Positions 8,976 to 17,178 of a stretch of 64,000 bases of DNA are shown one piece after another. The position numbers and the translations under genes are program-made. The number at the start of each line of letters is the position of its first letter. The stretch's first letter is position 1. This DNA is from a virus, in the IMG/VR virus record IMGVR_UViG_3300032246_001180, positions 62,001 through 126,000 of that record. One strand, 5' to 3'. A model generated the notes under the pieces. The model was not told where the DNA came from. It made no database searches and worked only from the letters and a program-made list of their open reading frames with translations.

Positions 8976-9365
8976 ATGATATTTGATGAATTGAATGAAG
9001 ATAATTTCATGATATATGCAATGAAGTGCTATAACTCGCCTCATTGTATTATGTCAGAATTTGAAAGCGATATTAAAAGAACTAAGTATCTAAAACGATT
9101 ATTTCGTAGGTACAAAATAACTAAATCTTTGAAAGAAAGATTGATATTGAATCACATCATTTTATTAAATAATGTTTTTGGACCGGTGCATACACCGAGA
9201 ATATTATTTTATAAAACTGATGAGAGGGATTACGATATACTGAAAACGTTTTTATCGTATCTTAATATTATGCCAGATGAAGTTAAAGGAATCAGGGGTA
9301 AAAATCTTCATATCTCTGATATACCGTTAGAACCTAATGTTGTAGAGATATTAAGACGTATATGA
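8976..9365 (+). CDS. Conserved T4-like hypothetical protein (DUF7207-like)
   Basis: 129 residues from ATG 8976; a TTG at 8961 is in frame but sits right on the AGGA. The helical core YLKRLFRRY...LKERLILNHIILLNNVFG is a hallmark of a small protein conserved across T4-like phages, often next to late genes; its role is unknown. Overlaps the following gene by 4 bases. Confidence 0.6.
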   Translation: MIFDELNEDNFMIYAMKCYNSPHCIMSEFESDIKRTKYLKRLFRRYKITKSLKERLILNHIILLNNVFGPVHTPRILFYKTDERDYDILKTFLSYLNIMPDEVKGIRGKNLHISDIPLEPNVVEILRRI

Positions 9366-9805
9366 AAACTTTTAAAAAATTCTTAGAAGAAAATTGTTGT
9401 TGTGTTACCGCTTTGGAAAAAGGTTTAAAGAAGTTAGATAATCACGACTATGATTCAATTAATAAATTGATGATGAGTATTTCTAAAAAAAATAACATTA
9501 CAGGTAAAGAATTACACGATGATTTCGTGGCCAAACACGGAAAAACTCCAGATGATTGGATTAAACAAGGTTTAAAAGAAGATTTAAGAAAATGGTTTAA
9601 ACAAAAGTGGGTTCGTATGGACACCAAAGGTAATATTAAAGGTGATTGTGCTAGAGAACCTGGTGAAGGTAAACCAAAGTGTTTACCTCAAGCAAAAGCT
9701 CATGCAATTGGTAAAGATGCTCGTGCTTCTGCTGCTCGGAGAAAACGCAGGGAAGATCCAAATCCAGAACGTCATGGTGCACCAATCAATGTCAGGACAA
9801 AATAA
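9362..9805 (+). CDS. Small basic protein with capsid-targeting-like N-terminus (DUF5872/6321-like)
   Basis: 147 residues. N-terminus MKTFKKFLEEN resembles the T4 internal-protein capsid-targeting sequence, with LEE as possible cleavage site. The C-terminal half (LRKWFKQKWVRMDTKG, a Cys-Ala-Arg patch, CLPQAKAHAIG, RRKRRE) is a basic Cys-containing module common in marine phages, of unknown function. Probably packaged in the head, an inference. Confidence 0.55.
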   Translation: MKTFKKFLEENCCCVTALEKGLKKLDNHDYDSINKLMMSISKKNNITGKELHDDFVAKHGKTPDDWIKQGLKEDLRKWFKQKWVRMDTKGNIKGDCAREPGEGKPKCLPQAKAHAIGKDARASAARRKRREDPNPERHGAPINVRTK

Positions 9806-9806
9806 T

Positions 9807-10388
9807 ATGAAAACACTAAAACAATTTAAAGAAGAAGTTGAAAATTTAGAAGAAAAAAATGTTCCTACTAGTCCAGAAAAATGGGCTGCTGCAAAAGCCG
9901 CAGCTAAATCAAAATTTGCTGTATATCCTTCTGCCTATGCAAATGGCTGGGCATCTAAGAAATATAAAGCAATGGGTGGTGGTTGGAAAAGTGTTAGTGA
10001 AGAACTTGAAGAATTGTTTGATATCATTGAAGAAATGGTTGAAGAATCTGCACTAAAACATAATGTTGATCCAGAATCAATTTGGAAAGAACTTGAACAA
10101 GTATCAGACGAAGAATTATATGAGTCTGCTGCATGGCAAAGAGCAGCAGGTAAAGACCCTAAAGGCGGCCTAAATCGTAAAGGTATTGCCTCATATCGTG
10201 CAGAACATCCTGGTTCCAAACTGTCCATGGCAGTTACAACAAAACCGTCTAAATTAAAACCCGGATCGAAGGCAGCTAAACGTAGAAAATCTTTCTGTGC
10301 TCGTATGGGTGGCATGGAAGGACCTATGAAAAAACCAAATGGTAAACCAACTCGTAAAGCATTAGCTTTAAGAAAATGGAATTGTTAA
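9807..10388 (+). CDS. Internal-type protein with capsid-targeting-like N-terminus
   Basis: 193 residues. MKTLKQFKEEVENLEEK resembles a capsid-targeting peptide. Residues 20-60 (KWAAAKAAAKSKFAVYPS, ANGWASKKYKAMGGGW) and the C-terminal SFCARMGGMEGPMKKPNGK repeat the basic module of the neighbouring genes. A very acidic helix (EELEELFDIIEEMVEE) lies between. Shares its first 20-odd bases with the gene at 10388, pointing to duplication. TAATG overlap with that gene. Confidence 0.55.
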   Translation: MKTLKQFKEEVENLEEKNVPTSPEKWAAAKAAAKSKFAVYPSAYANGWASKKYKAMGGGWKSVSEELEELFDIIEEMVEESALKHNVDPESIWKELEQVSDEELYESAAWQRAAGKDPKGGLNRKGIASYRAEHPGSKLSMAVTTKPSKLKPGSKAAKRRKSFCARMGGMEGPMKKPNGKPTRKALALRKWNC

Positions 10389-10624
10389 TGAAAACACTAA
10401 AACAATTTAAAGAATCGTGCTGGCCTGGATATAAACGTAAAAAAGGCACACAAGAATTTGCAAAAGGTAGTTGTGTTAAAGAAGATGGTGCTGTTGCAGG
10501 TCCCACTAACGCTGTTGGTGGTGGCGCAATTGCTGGATCTGGTGGCCGTGGTGGAGAACCAGGTGTTAGTAAAAAAAGAACACCTATAATGTTATCTATG
10601 GCTAAAAGAAAACCTCCTCAATAA
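10388..10624 (+). CDS. Short Gly/Lys-rich relative of preceding internal protein
   Basis: 78 residues, starting in the stop codon of the previous gene and sharing its MKTLKQFKE start. Residues 10-32 (SCWPGYKRKKGTQEFAKGSC) form a Cys-bracketed basic patch, followed by a Gly/Ala-rich linker and a basic tail. No LxE cleavage triplet near the N-terminus. Function unknown. Confidence 0.5.
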   Translation: MKTLKQFKESCWPGYKRKKGTQEFAKGSCVKEDGAVAGPTNAVGGGAIAGSGGRGGEPGVSKKRTPIMLSMAKRKPPQ

Positions 10625-10632
10625 AATTCTAA

Positions 10633-11439
10633 ATGATTAATATTAGTGGTTTGAACATTTCAGGCGGAATTAATTTTGTTTTAGACTCTCCTGATGGTTT
10701 AACATCCAGTCGAGCAGCTACCTCAGCATATGCAATTAAACAGGCATATCCTAATTCTGCAAGTGGTTTGTATTGGATTCAAAACGCAAACATAAACTCT
10801 GGTAATCCAGTTCAGGTATATTGTGATATGACCACACTTGGTGGTGGTTGGACTCTCATCATGCAGAACAACTATGGTGATTGGACATTCAGTAATGCTC
10901 TATTGAGAAATCAAACATCCGCACCTAGTTCTCTTGCCGCTGAATATGTTTCTGGTAGTGCGGGTAGTAATGGAAATTATAGTATTATTGGTTGGGCAGA
11001 TTATATTAAGAAATCATCAAGTGGTTTCGATTATATGATGGATGCAGGATATCGTGGTCGTAATGGCGGTGCATGGACTGCCAATCAACCATACAGTTTT
11101 GTTGGCCAATACGATAACTCATCATTTGGTACAGATGTGGTTGCTGGTAGCGATGGTTTCAGACAGAATATAACATTACTTTCATCATTCTATACTGGCC
11201 AAACTGGTACCGGCACTTGGTCTTATAACGATAATGGTTTAGAGAAACGAATGCCATGGTATGCAAATAATGGCGCAAACGCAACTGTTGTTGGTGGTGC
11301 TATTTTTACTACAACACACAATGATAGTGGTTCATGGTGGGGAACATTGATGAGTATTGGTGGCGGTTGGGATCCTGCACCTTGGCAATCTGAAACTGGT
11401 TGGGGTTATCCAAAAGTTATTTGGTATTGGGTAAGATAA
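10633..11439 (+). CDS. Fibrinogen-related domain protein (lectin-like, probable virion adhesin)
   Basis: 268 residues. SGLYWIQNANINSGNPVQVYCDMTT and GGGWTLIMQ near residues 52-82 match the start of the fibrinogen C-terminal globular fold (YCDM and GGGWT landmarks). The remainder is rich in Gly, Trp and Asn with repeated short strands and ends in YPKVIWYWVR. The domain binds sugars in animal lectins and is rare in phages, so a receptor-binding or adhesive role on the virion is likely. No signal peptide. Confidence 0.65.
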   Translation: MINISGLNISGGINFVLDSPDGLTSSRAATSAYAIKQAYPNSASGLYWIQNANINSGNPVQVYCDMTTLGGGWTLIMQNNYGDWTFSNALLRNQTSAPSSLAAEYVSGSAGSNGNYSIIGWADYIKKSSSGFDYMMDAGYRGRNGGAWTANQPYSFVGQYDNSSFGTDVVAGSDGFRQNITLLSSFYTGQTGTGTWSYNDNGLEKRMPWYANNGANATVVGGAIFTTTHNDSGSWWGTLMSIGGGWDPAPWQSETGWGYPKVIWYWVR

Positions 11440-11463
11440 TTAATTTAATAGGAAACAAACATA

Positions 11464-11940
11464 ATGTGGATGTTATCGTTTATACCTGATTCTCTTATAA
11501 CTCTTATTGTACATCTAATATTTACAATCGGAGTTATTGGTTTTTTCATTGGTTCTTTTGCTTCAAAGTTTCCATTCATAAGTACATATGGCAACATTAT
11601 AAAGATTGTTGCAGGCATTCTATTGATTGCAGGTCTTTATCTTGAAGGTGGTATTGGTGTGGAACAAGAATGGCGAAGTAGAGTTACAGAACTACAAGAT
11701 AAAATAGAAGTTGCACAAAAAGAATCCAAAAAAGAAAATATAGTAATAAGAGAAAAGGTTGTTGAGAAAGTTAGAATTATTAAGGAAAAATCAGATGAAA
11801 TTAGAACAGTTATTGAAACAAAGCGTGATGCTATTAATGCTGAGTGCAAGTTGTCTGATGATGCATGGGTGCTCTACAACCGTGCCACTCAAAATGCCGT
11901 TTCCGGAAGTACCGGAAAATCTGATGGAAAAGTCGAATAA
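11464..11940 (+). CDS. Rz-like inner-membrane spanin
   Basis: 158 residues: two N-terminal hydrophobic segments (about 10-30 and 42-60), then a long periplasmic-type coiled coil (EWRSRVTELQDKIEVAQKES through IIKEKSDEI). The o-spanin gene overlaps its 3' part in another frame, the classic Rz/Rz1 layout. Two membrane segments instead of one is slightly unusual. Acts at lysis by joining inner and outer membranes. Confidence 0.75.
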   Translation: MWMLSFIPDSLITLIVHLIFTIGVIGFFIGSFASKFPFISTYGNIIKIVAGILLIAGLYLEGGIGVEQEWRSRVTELQDKIEVAQKESKKENIVIREKVVEKVRIIKEKSDEIRTVIETKRDAINAECKLSDDAWVLYNRATQNAVSGSTGKSDGKVE

Positions 11941-12094
11941 TTTAAAACCTTTACCTGAAGATAAAAAAACATTAGTAGATTTGATTGAAAACGCAAACGA
12001 TAATTTTACAACATATTACATACTAAAAGAAAAATATGATGCGTGGCAAGAATGGTATAAAATGCAACGTAGAATACATGGAAGTGTAAAATGA
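11795..12094 (+). CDS. Rz1-like outer-membrane lipoprotein spanin
   Basis: 99 residues from ATG 11795 (AAGGA upstream), in a different frame and overlapping the last 146 bases of the Rz-like gene. Short signal peptide with Cys at residues 20 and 26 (MMHGCSTT is the probable lipid site), followed by a Pro-containing linker (VPLKMPFPEVPE) as in Rz1 proteins. The C-terminal half extends beyond Rz as a charged helix. Partner of the upstream i-spanin. Confidence 0.75.
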   Translation: MKLEQLLKQSVMLLMLSASCLMMHGCSTTVPLKMPFPEVPENLMEKSNNLKPLPEDKKTLVDLIENANDNFTTYYILKEKYDAWQEWYKMQRRIHGSVK

Positions 12095-12465
12095 AAAAAC
12101 TATTATTATTTGTTTTAGTTTTACAATTAACGGGTTGTGCATTGGTTGAAAAACTATGGGTAGCGAATTACGATACAAATGAATATGCACTCGTTACAAA
12201 AGTTCGCACTTTAGCACAATCTGCCAAATCCTGTGATGAACAAACAGTCAAAGAATTGTATGTTACTTCTTTAGAATTGAAAAACTTTTCTGAATATATA
12301 CCTAGAAACAAAGCAACATTAGACCTTACTAGTCATCTATTTGTAATAGTGGAAGAATTAAATAAAAAAGAAAGTCCAAGTCCATCTTATTGTAAAGCTA
12401 AACTAAATACCATTGTTAGATCCGCTGAAACTATTCAACAAGTGGTGGGGAATAAACCTAGATGA
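12091..12465 (+). CDS. Lipoprotein of lysis region
   Basis: 124 residues. MKKLLLFVLVLQLTGCALVEK has a type II signal peptide with lipobox LTGC, Cys 16. The mature part is mostly helical, with a Cys pair (SCDE and SYCKAK). Overlaps both neighbours by 4 bases inside the lysis cluster. It could be an accessory spanin or an exclusion-type lipoprotein; not recognised further. Confidence 0.6.
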   Translation: MKKLLLFVLVLQLTGCALVEKLWVANYDTNEYALVTKVRTLAQSAKSCDEQTVKELYVTSLELKNFSEYIPRNKATLDLTSHLFVIVEELNKKESPSPSYCKAKLNTIVRSAETIQQVVGNKPR

Positions 12466-12674
12466 GCCAATTACAAGAAATTGCTTTTTTAGCAGAACAA
12501 TATAAACAACAATACGAAACCGGTCAACTGTCAGCCTCTGAATTTAAAGAACTAATTGAAGATTTAAACATCATGGGTCATATTGAACAAGGTGCAGCAG
12601 AGTTGCATCAAAATGAAGAATATTATAAAATTTTAGTGGGGATTGTCCAGTTGGCTAGTTCATTACCAGTATAA
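12462..12674 (+). CDS. Small acidic helical protein, unknown
   Basis: 70 residues, ATGA overlap with the lipoprotein gene and nine bases before the endolysin. Gln/Glu-rich helices (LAEQYKQQYETGQLS, SEFKELIEDL), no export signal. The layout resembles a small protein common beside phage lysins. Function unknown. Confidence 0.5.
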   Translation: MSQLQEIAFLAEQYKQQYETGQLSASEFKELIEDLNIMGHIEQGAAELHQNEEYYKILVGIVQLASSLPV

Positions 12675-12683
12675 GGAATTAAA

Positions 12684-13286
12684 ATGACACTAGAACAATT
12701 TAAAGCGATATTAGGAAACAATCCATATGCAGACCACTGGTATGATGCATTAAGTAAGTTGTTACCTGATTATGAAATCAATACACCTCAACGAATTGCA
12801 TCATTCTTAGCTCAATGTGGCCATGAATCAGCAAACTTCACCGCACTACAGGAAAATCTAAACTATAAAGCCGAATCTCTATCGAGAGTTTGGCCAAGAT
12901 ATTTTCCAGCAGATGTAGCTGCACAATACGCACACAAACCAGAAGCTATCGCCAACCGTGCATACGCCAATCGTATGGGTAACGGAGATGAATCATCAGG
13001 TGATGGATGGAGATATTGTGGACGTGGTTTAATCCAGTTAACAGGTAAATCAAACTATCAAGCATTTGCTGATAGTTTAGAAATGAATGTTGAAGATGTT
13101 CCTGCTTACCTCGGAACATTTGAAGGCGCAGCACAGTCTGCTTGTTGGTTTTGGGAAAATAATAACCTGAACCGATTCGCTGATGCTGGCGACATTAAAG
13201 GTATGACTAAAGTAATCAATGGTGGTTATCTTGGTTTGGAAGACCGTGAAAAACATTATCATCACGCATTGGATATACTCTCTTAA
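12684..13286 (+). CDS. GH19-type endolysin
   Basis: 200 residues covering one glycoside hydrolase 19 domain. CGHESANF places the catalytic acid at Glu48; GRGLIQLTGKSNY (about 114-126) and the C-terminal INGGYLGLEDR are the other GH19 landmarks. Normal length for a single-domain phage lysozyme that cleaves the peptidoglycan sugar chain. No signal peptide, so it needs a holin, probably the product at 17869. Confidence 0.9.
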   Translation: MTLEQFKAILGNNPYADHWYDALSKLLPDYEINTPQRIASFLAQCGHESANFTALQENLNYKAESLSRVWPRYFPADVAAQYAHKPEAIANRAYANRMGNGDESSGDGWRYCGRGLIQLTGKSNYQAFADSLEMNVEDVPAYLGTFEGAAQSACWFWENNNLNRFADAGDIKGMTKVINGGYLGLEDREKHYHHALDILS

Positions 13287-13294
13287 TATAAATA
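13287..13294 (+). promoter_or_regulatory. T4-type late promoter TATAAATA
   Basis: Exact TATAAATA just after the endolysin stop and about 75 bases before the exported protein gene at 13368. Suggests late expression of the exported pair. Confidence 0.65.
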
Positions 13295-13367
13295 TAGAAT
13301 TTGAATTGCATCAATGTTGTAGTCTTTGAAGTTCATAATGTAAGAAAACTTTAAAGGAACAATAAAA

Positions 13368-13850
13368 ATGTATTCAAGAACCATCAGCAAAGTAATTGCT
13401 GTATTGTTATTATCTTCTTCAGTTGTTTTTGCGGCCGATCCAATCGTTACCGATTCAACCTCAAGAAGCACAACAGATTCTAATTCTACTAGCACCACTA
13501 CAGTAAAATCTCCACCTCCAACTGCGGTTGCTCCAGCGGTTACAGTTATCAATTCGGATGTTTGTGCTGTAGCTGCATCTGGTGCAGCTCAAACACAAAT
13601 TCTTGGTATTTCATTTGGAACTACCATGACAGACGCCAATTGTGAAAGATTAAAACTTGCTCGTGGTATCTACGACATGGGTATGAAAGTTGCAGCTGTT
13701 GCCATCATGTGCCAAGACGAAAGAGTATTCTCCGCTATGATGAACGCAGGCACACCATGTCCAGTAGATGGTAAGATTGGTGAATCTGCAAAAGAAATTT
13801 GGGCTGCGGATCCAAAAAGACAACCACAAAAAGTTAAAAGCAAGGACTAA
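13368..13850 (+). CDS. Exported protein, Ser/Thr-rich, with conserved Cys
   Basis: 160 residues. Signal peptide with cleavage at VVFA-ADP (about residue 22), then a Ser/Thr/Pro linker of some 45 residues and a compact domain with four Cys (VCAVAA, NCERLKL, MCQDERV, PCPVDGK). The linker and domain suggest an anchored envelope or virion protein. Three bases before the Cys-repeat gene, so probably a partner of it. No family recognised. Confidence 0.6.
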   Translation: MYSRTISKVIAVLLLSSSVVFAADPIVTDSTSRSTTDSNSTSTTTVKSPPPTAVAPAVTVINSDVCAVAASGAAQTQILGISFGTTMTDANCERLKLARGIYDMGMKVAAVAIMCQDERVFSAMMNAGTPCPVDGKIGESAKEIWAADPKRQPQKVKSKD

Positions 13851-13853
13851 CCA

Positions 13854-15995
13854 ATGAATTTGGTTTCTGTTTTTGTTGCTATTATTTTGATGGCAGGTCT
13901 TGGCACCTGCTCAGTCAAAGCACAAACTCCAATCGTATCAAATAATATTTTGATGCCAACTGTTAATGCATGGTCCGGTTCAGTCGCAGGACAAAATGGT
14001 GGATACTCTGGTGGTGGTAATGGACCAGCATTTAACGCTGGAACAAATACTCTAATCTTTGGATACACAACTGCAACAGCAACACAAAGAATAACTGCTG
14101 AAGCATTTGCACTTCAACACGCATTAGACTTATCAAACTCCGGTATTAAAATTAATGGATATAATTATTCTTGGAAAATTGATAACTCTGGCCAACAGGC
14201 AGGAACATTGACCGGTAAAGTTGAGATGTTAAGGGGTGGTAATGCTCTTCAATCATATACTTACAATTATAATGCAACAACTGATGGGTTCGAATTAAAG
14301 ACTGGTACTGAAACATTCACTAATCCACAAAGTTTACTTGCTGCAGATTCAATTGCTTTATCATTTACAGGTAAAGACAACAGATTTTGGGCAGGTTATT
14401 ATGGTCCAAGAGTTCGTGAACCATCTCTCACCTTAAACTATACAACTGATCCGTGTATGAGTAATCCAGCATACTCATCATCTTGTGCTGGGTTCAATGA
14501 TATTCTTACTAGCAGAAGAATGTATGCAGAAAGTTATGCTATCAATCAAGCATTAGACTTAGTTGGTGCTGGATTAAAAATCCATGGTTTGAATTATGGA
14601 TATGACTATGTTCTTGGTGGAACATGGTGCTCAGTTGCTGGTACAAATACAGATGGAACACTTGGTTGTTCTGTAATGTCGCCATCATCACTTCAAGTGG
14701 GTGTTGCTGTAACAAAAAATGACGGAACTGTTTTATATTCTAATTTGCATACGCATACAGAACAGAACACATTCGCTTCAATGTCTTATTCTAAAATATT
14801 TGACAAATCTTTATTGTTAGGTGATATGGGTGGTTATGCTATGGAAGATAGAGTGAATGGTACTGGCGCAGTTTTTAATAAGTTTAGTAGTTGGCAATAT
14901 ACACCAGATCCATGTGTAGTTAATCCACTATCATCACAATCTTGTCCAGGTTATGCTGCAGCTTATCAAACACAACAATGTACAGCAAATATATTTTATA
15001 ACTCTGCGTGTCCAGGTTATGCTGAAGCAATGTTTACTAGACAATGCACAGCGAATCCACTTTCGGATCCTTCTTGCCCAAGTTATGCATCAGCATACCT
15101 AACTTATCAATGTTCTATTAATCCTCTTTATAGTACAACGTGTCCAGGTTACGAACAAGCTTATCTAGATTCTCAATGTATTAAAGATTCTTTATATTCT
15201 CCAAAATGCGAAGGTTATAAAACAGCTTACGCTATTAAATATTTGGTAACAGGAATCGATTCAACAGTAGTAAATCAATCACTATCAAATACTGCGGCCA
15301 CTAAAGCTAATGACCCAACTACTGTAAAGGTTGCGACTAACACCGCATCAACAACAGTTAATACTGATGGTACAGTTTCAACTGGCGTATCTGCAACAGG
15401 AGATACAAACGTAGATAAAGCAATTGCTGCTAAATCATCAACAACCAATACTACACCAGCAGCAGTTCAATTATCATCACCTCCACCTCCAGCATCCCAA
15501 CAGATGGCTCAGAACGAAATAAAAGGTGGCGATAATAAACCTGAACCAAAAGGTGATAACAAACAAGAGGATAGAAAAGATGATGCTCCGAAAGGCAATG
15601 GAGGCAATCCTCCGCCACCGAATACTAATACTGCTCAAGCTTCATCTGATAGACCGACAGCACCAACTGCAAGACAAGAAATTCAAGCAAGACGGGAAGC
15701 TGCAGCAAAAGCAGATGCCGTAGAAAAGGGTAAAAACCTTGCTGGTGAAATGGGTAAAGCATCTGATATGGAAGCACAAAAAGCAGTTCAGAATGTTGTA
15801 ATTCAAGCGATGGGATTTACACCTGGATTTGATGCATATAGTAGACAGATGATAGTTCAACAACAATTTTATCCTGTTGCATCAGTATACAACAATCAAA
15901 AAAATATTGATAATCGTGCTAATTTAAGAATGTTTGGTGGCACAGATAGACTACACAATGACATGGTAGAATTACAATACAATAAAGGAAATTAA
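13854..15995 (+). CDS. Large exported Cys-repeat protein
   Basis: 713 residues with a signal peptide ending near VKA-Q (about residue 23). Residues 24-350 hold two similar beta-rich domains, each with an ALxL(S/V)xxGxKIxGxNY motif and a DPC boundary. Then five tandem units of about 21 residues (C-x-NPL-x5-CPGY-x2-AY-x3-QC) run to about residue 460, followed by a disordered Thr/Pro/Lys-rich region and a helical C-terminus. Export plus paired Cys suggests a disulfide-linked surface or secreted filament. Whether it is virion-borne or placed in the host envelope is unclear. Confidence 0.6.
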   Translation: MNLVSVFVAIILMAGLGTCSVKAQTPIVSNNILMPTVNAWSGSVAGQNGGYSGGGNGPAFNAGTNTLIFGYTTATATQRITAEAFALQHALDLSNSGIKINGYNYSWKIDNSGQQAGTLTGKVEMLRGGNALQSYTYNYNATTDGFELKTGTETFTNPQSLLAADSIALSFTGKDNRFWAGYYGPRVREPSLTLNYTTDPCMSNPAYSSSCAGFNDILTSRRMYAESYAINQALDLVGAGLKIHGLNYGYDYVLGGTWCSVAGTNTDGTLGCSVMSPSSLQVGVAVTKNDGTVLYSNLHTHTEQNTFASMSYSKIFDKSLLLGDMGGYAMEDRVNGTGAVFNKFSSWQYTPDPCVVNPLSSQSCPGYAAAYQTQQCTANIFYNSACPGYAEAMFTRQCTANPLSDPSCPSYASAYLTYQCSINPLYSTTCPGYEQAYLDSQCIKDSLYSPKCEGYKTAYAIKYLVTGIDSTVVNQSLSNTAATKANDPTTVKVATNTASTTVNTDGTVSTGVSATGDTNVDKAIAAKSSTTNTTPAAVQLSSPPPPASQQMAQNEIKGGDNKPEPKGDNKQEDRKDDAPKGNGGNPPPPNTNTAQASSDRPTAPTARQEIQARREAAAKADAVEKGKNLAGEMGKASDMEAQKAVQNVVIQAMGFTPGFDAYSRQMIVQQQFYPVASVYNNQKNIDNRANLRMFGGTDRLHNDMVELQYNKGN
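14907..15231 (+). repeat. Tandem ~63-base coding repeats (Cys repeat units)
   Basis: Five diverged units encode C-x-NPL-x5-CPGY-x2-AY-x3-QC; Cys, Pro-Gly-Tyr and Ala-Tyr positions are constant while codons vary. Old duplication kept under protein-level selection. Confidence 0.7.
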
Positions 15996-15996
15996 A

Positions 15997-16527
15997 ATGT
16001 CAGAAGAAATCAAAGACGTTAATGCTAAAATTGATGAAGCAGAAGCGACAATAAAAAAATATGCAAGTGCAGATACCGTTATTAGTATTGGTGGGTATGA
16101 ATTCACACCAGCTAAACTAATGGTCGCATTTACATTGGTATCATCTATTTTAGGTGGTCTTTATGGTGCGTTTGAAGTCTATAAAGACTATCAAGATATG
16201 AAGTCTAAAATTGCAAAATATGTTTCTCCAGATTTGACAGAGGTTTATAAAAAACTAGCCGTTATCGAAGATAACAGCCAAAAAACAAGTGATTACACCC
16301 GTGATATTAAGAACGACCTTAAAAACGATATACGCCGTTTAGAGGGTGTGGTTGAGGGTGTGGAGAGAAGTGCAAAAACATCTCAACGTGAAGCTGACCA
16401 AGTGGTAAAAGAAGTCCGTGAAGAAGTTAGACAGGTTCGCAAAGAGTCCGAATCAATGTCTAAGAACTTAGAACGTGATGTGGATAGAAAAATCCAAAGA
16501 GCGTTAGATAATCCATTGTCTAAATAA
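15997..16527 (+). CDS. Membrane-anchored coiled-coil protein
   Basis: 176 residues: soluble N-terminal 45, one hydrophobic segment (LMVAFTLVSSILGGLYGAF, about 46-64), then a long charged coiled coil (SQREADQVVKEVREEVRQVR). One base after the previous stop. Similar organisation to phage spanin- or holin-accessory proteins but no family recognised. Confidence 0.55.
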   Translation: MSEEIKDVNAKIDEAEATIKKYASADTVISIGGYEFTPAKLMVAFTLVSSILGGLYGAFEVYKDYQDMKSKIAKYVSPDLTEVYKKLAVIEDNSQKTSDYTRDIKNDLKNDIRRLEGVVEGVERSAKTSQREADQVVKEVREEVRQVRKESESMSKNLERDVDRKIQRALDNPLSK

Positions 16528-16616
16528 TGTACCATCCGTACAATTTGTTTGACTTGTGGGTTTACTACTCGTTACAGATGTACTTTTTACCATACAGAAT
16601 CATGGGGAATCAATAA

Positions 16617-17162
16617 ATGGCAGAAGTTAAGCCTTTATCTCGTTCAGAACGGGAAGCACTAATTAAAGACAAAGCTGGTTGGGTTATTACGGTACTTGCA
16701 GCATTACTAGCTATCAATACGTTGATGGGTGGAAGTAATGGTTCTAAAGTATTGAATAATACTATTGACGCAAACAATACTTGGGCATTTTACCAAGCAA
16801 AGTCTATCAAACAAACATTAGCAGAACAGTCCTATGAAGATGCGGTGCGTAACAAAGACACCAAAAAGTCAGAATTATACAAAGCTAAAATTGAAAGATA
16901 TGAATCTGATCCTAAGACGGGTGAAGGTAAAAAAGAATTAATGGAAAAAGCGAGAAAGTTGGAAGCAGACAGAGCTATTGCCAAATCTCGTAGTCCATGG
17001 TATACTTACGCTGGAAGTTTATTTCAAATTGCAATTGTATTATTGACTGCCAGTATTTTAGCTGTTAACAATAGATTATATTTTGCAAGTATTGGTGTTG
17101 GAGTTTTAGGTGCATTATTAATGAGCCAAGCTGTTTGGTTGTGGGTGCCGATTACGTTATAA
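16617..17162 (+). CDS. DUF4337-like membrane protein
   Basis: 181 residues. Membrane segment at 22-38, then a soluble loop with NNTIDANNTWAFYQAKSIKQ, and two C-terminal membrane segments after SPWYTYAGSLFQIAIVLL. That order and those motifs fit DUF4337, a bacterial membrane protein family of unknown function, so likely acquired from a host. The 89 bases before it hold no clear promoter. Confidence 0.6.
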   Translation: MAEVKPLSRSEREALIKDKAGWVITVLAALLAINTLMGGSNGSKVLNNTIDANNTWAFYQAKSIKQTLAEQSYEDAVRNKDTKKSELYKAKIERYESDPKTGEGKKELMEKARKLEADRAIAKSRSPWYTYAGSLFQIAIVLLTASILAVNNRLYFASIGVGVLGALLMSQAVWLWVPITL

Positions 17163-17178
17163 AAGAAAGTGATTTGTT

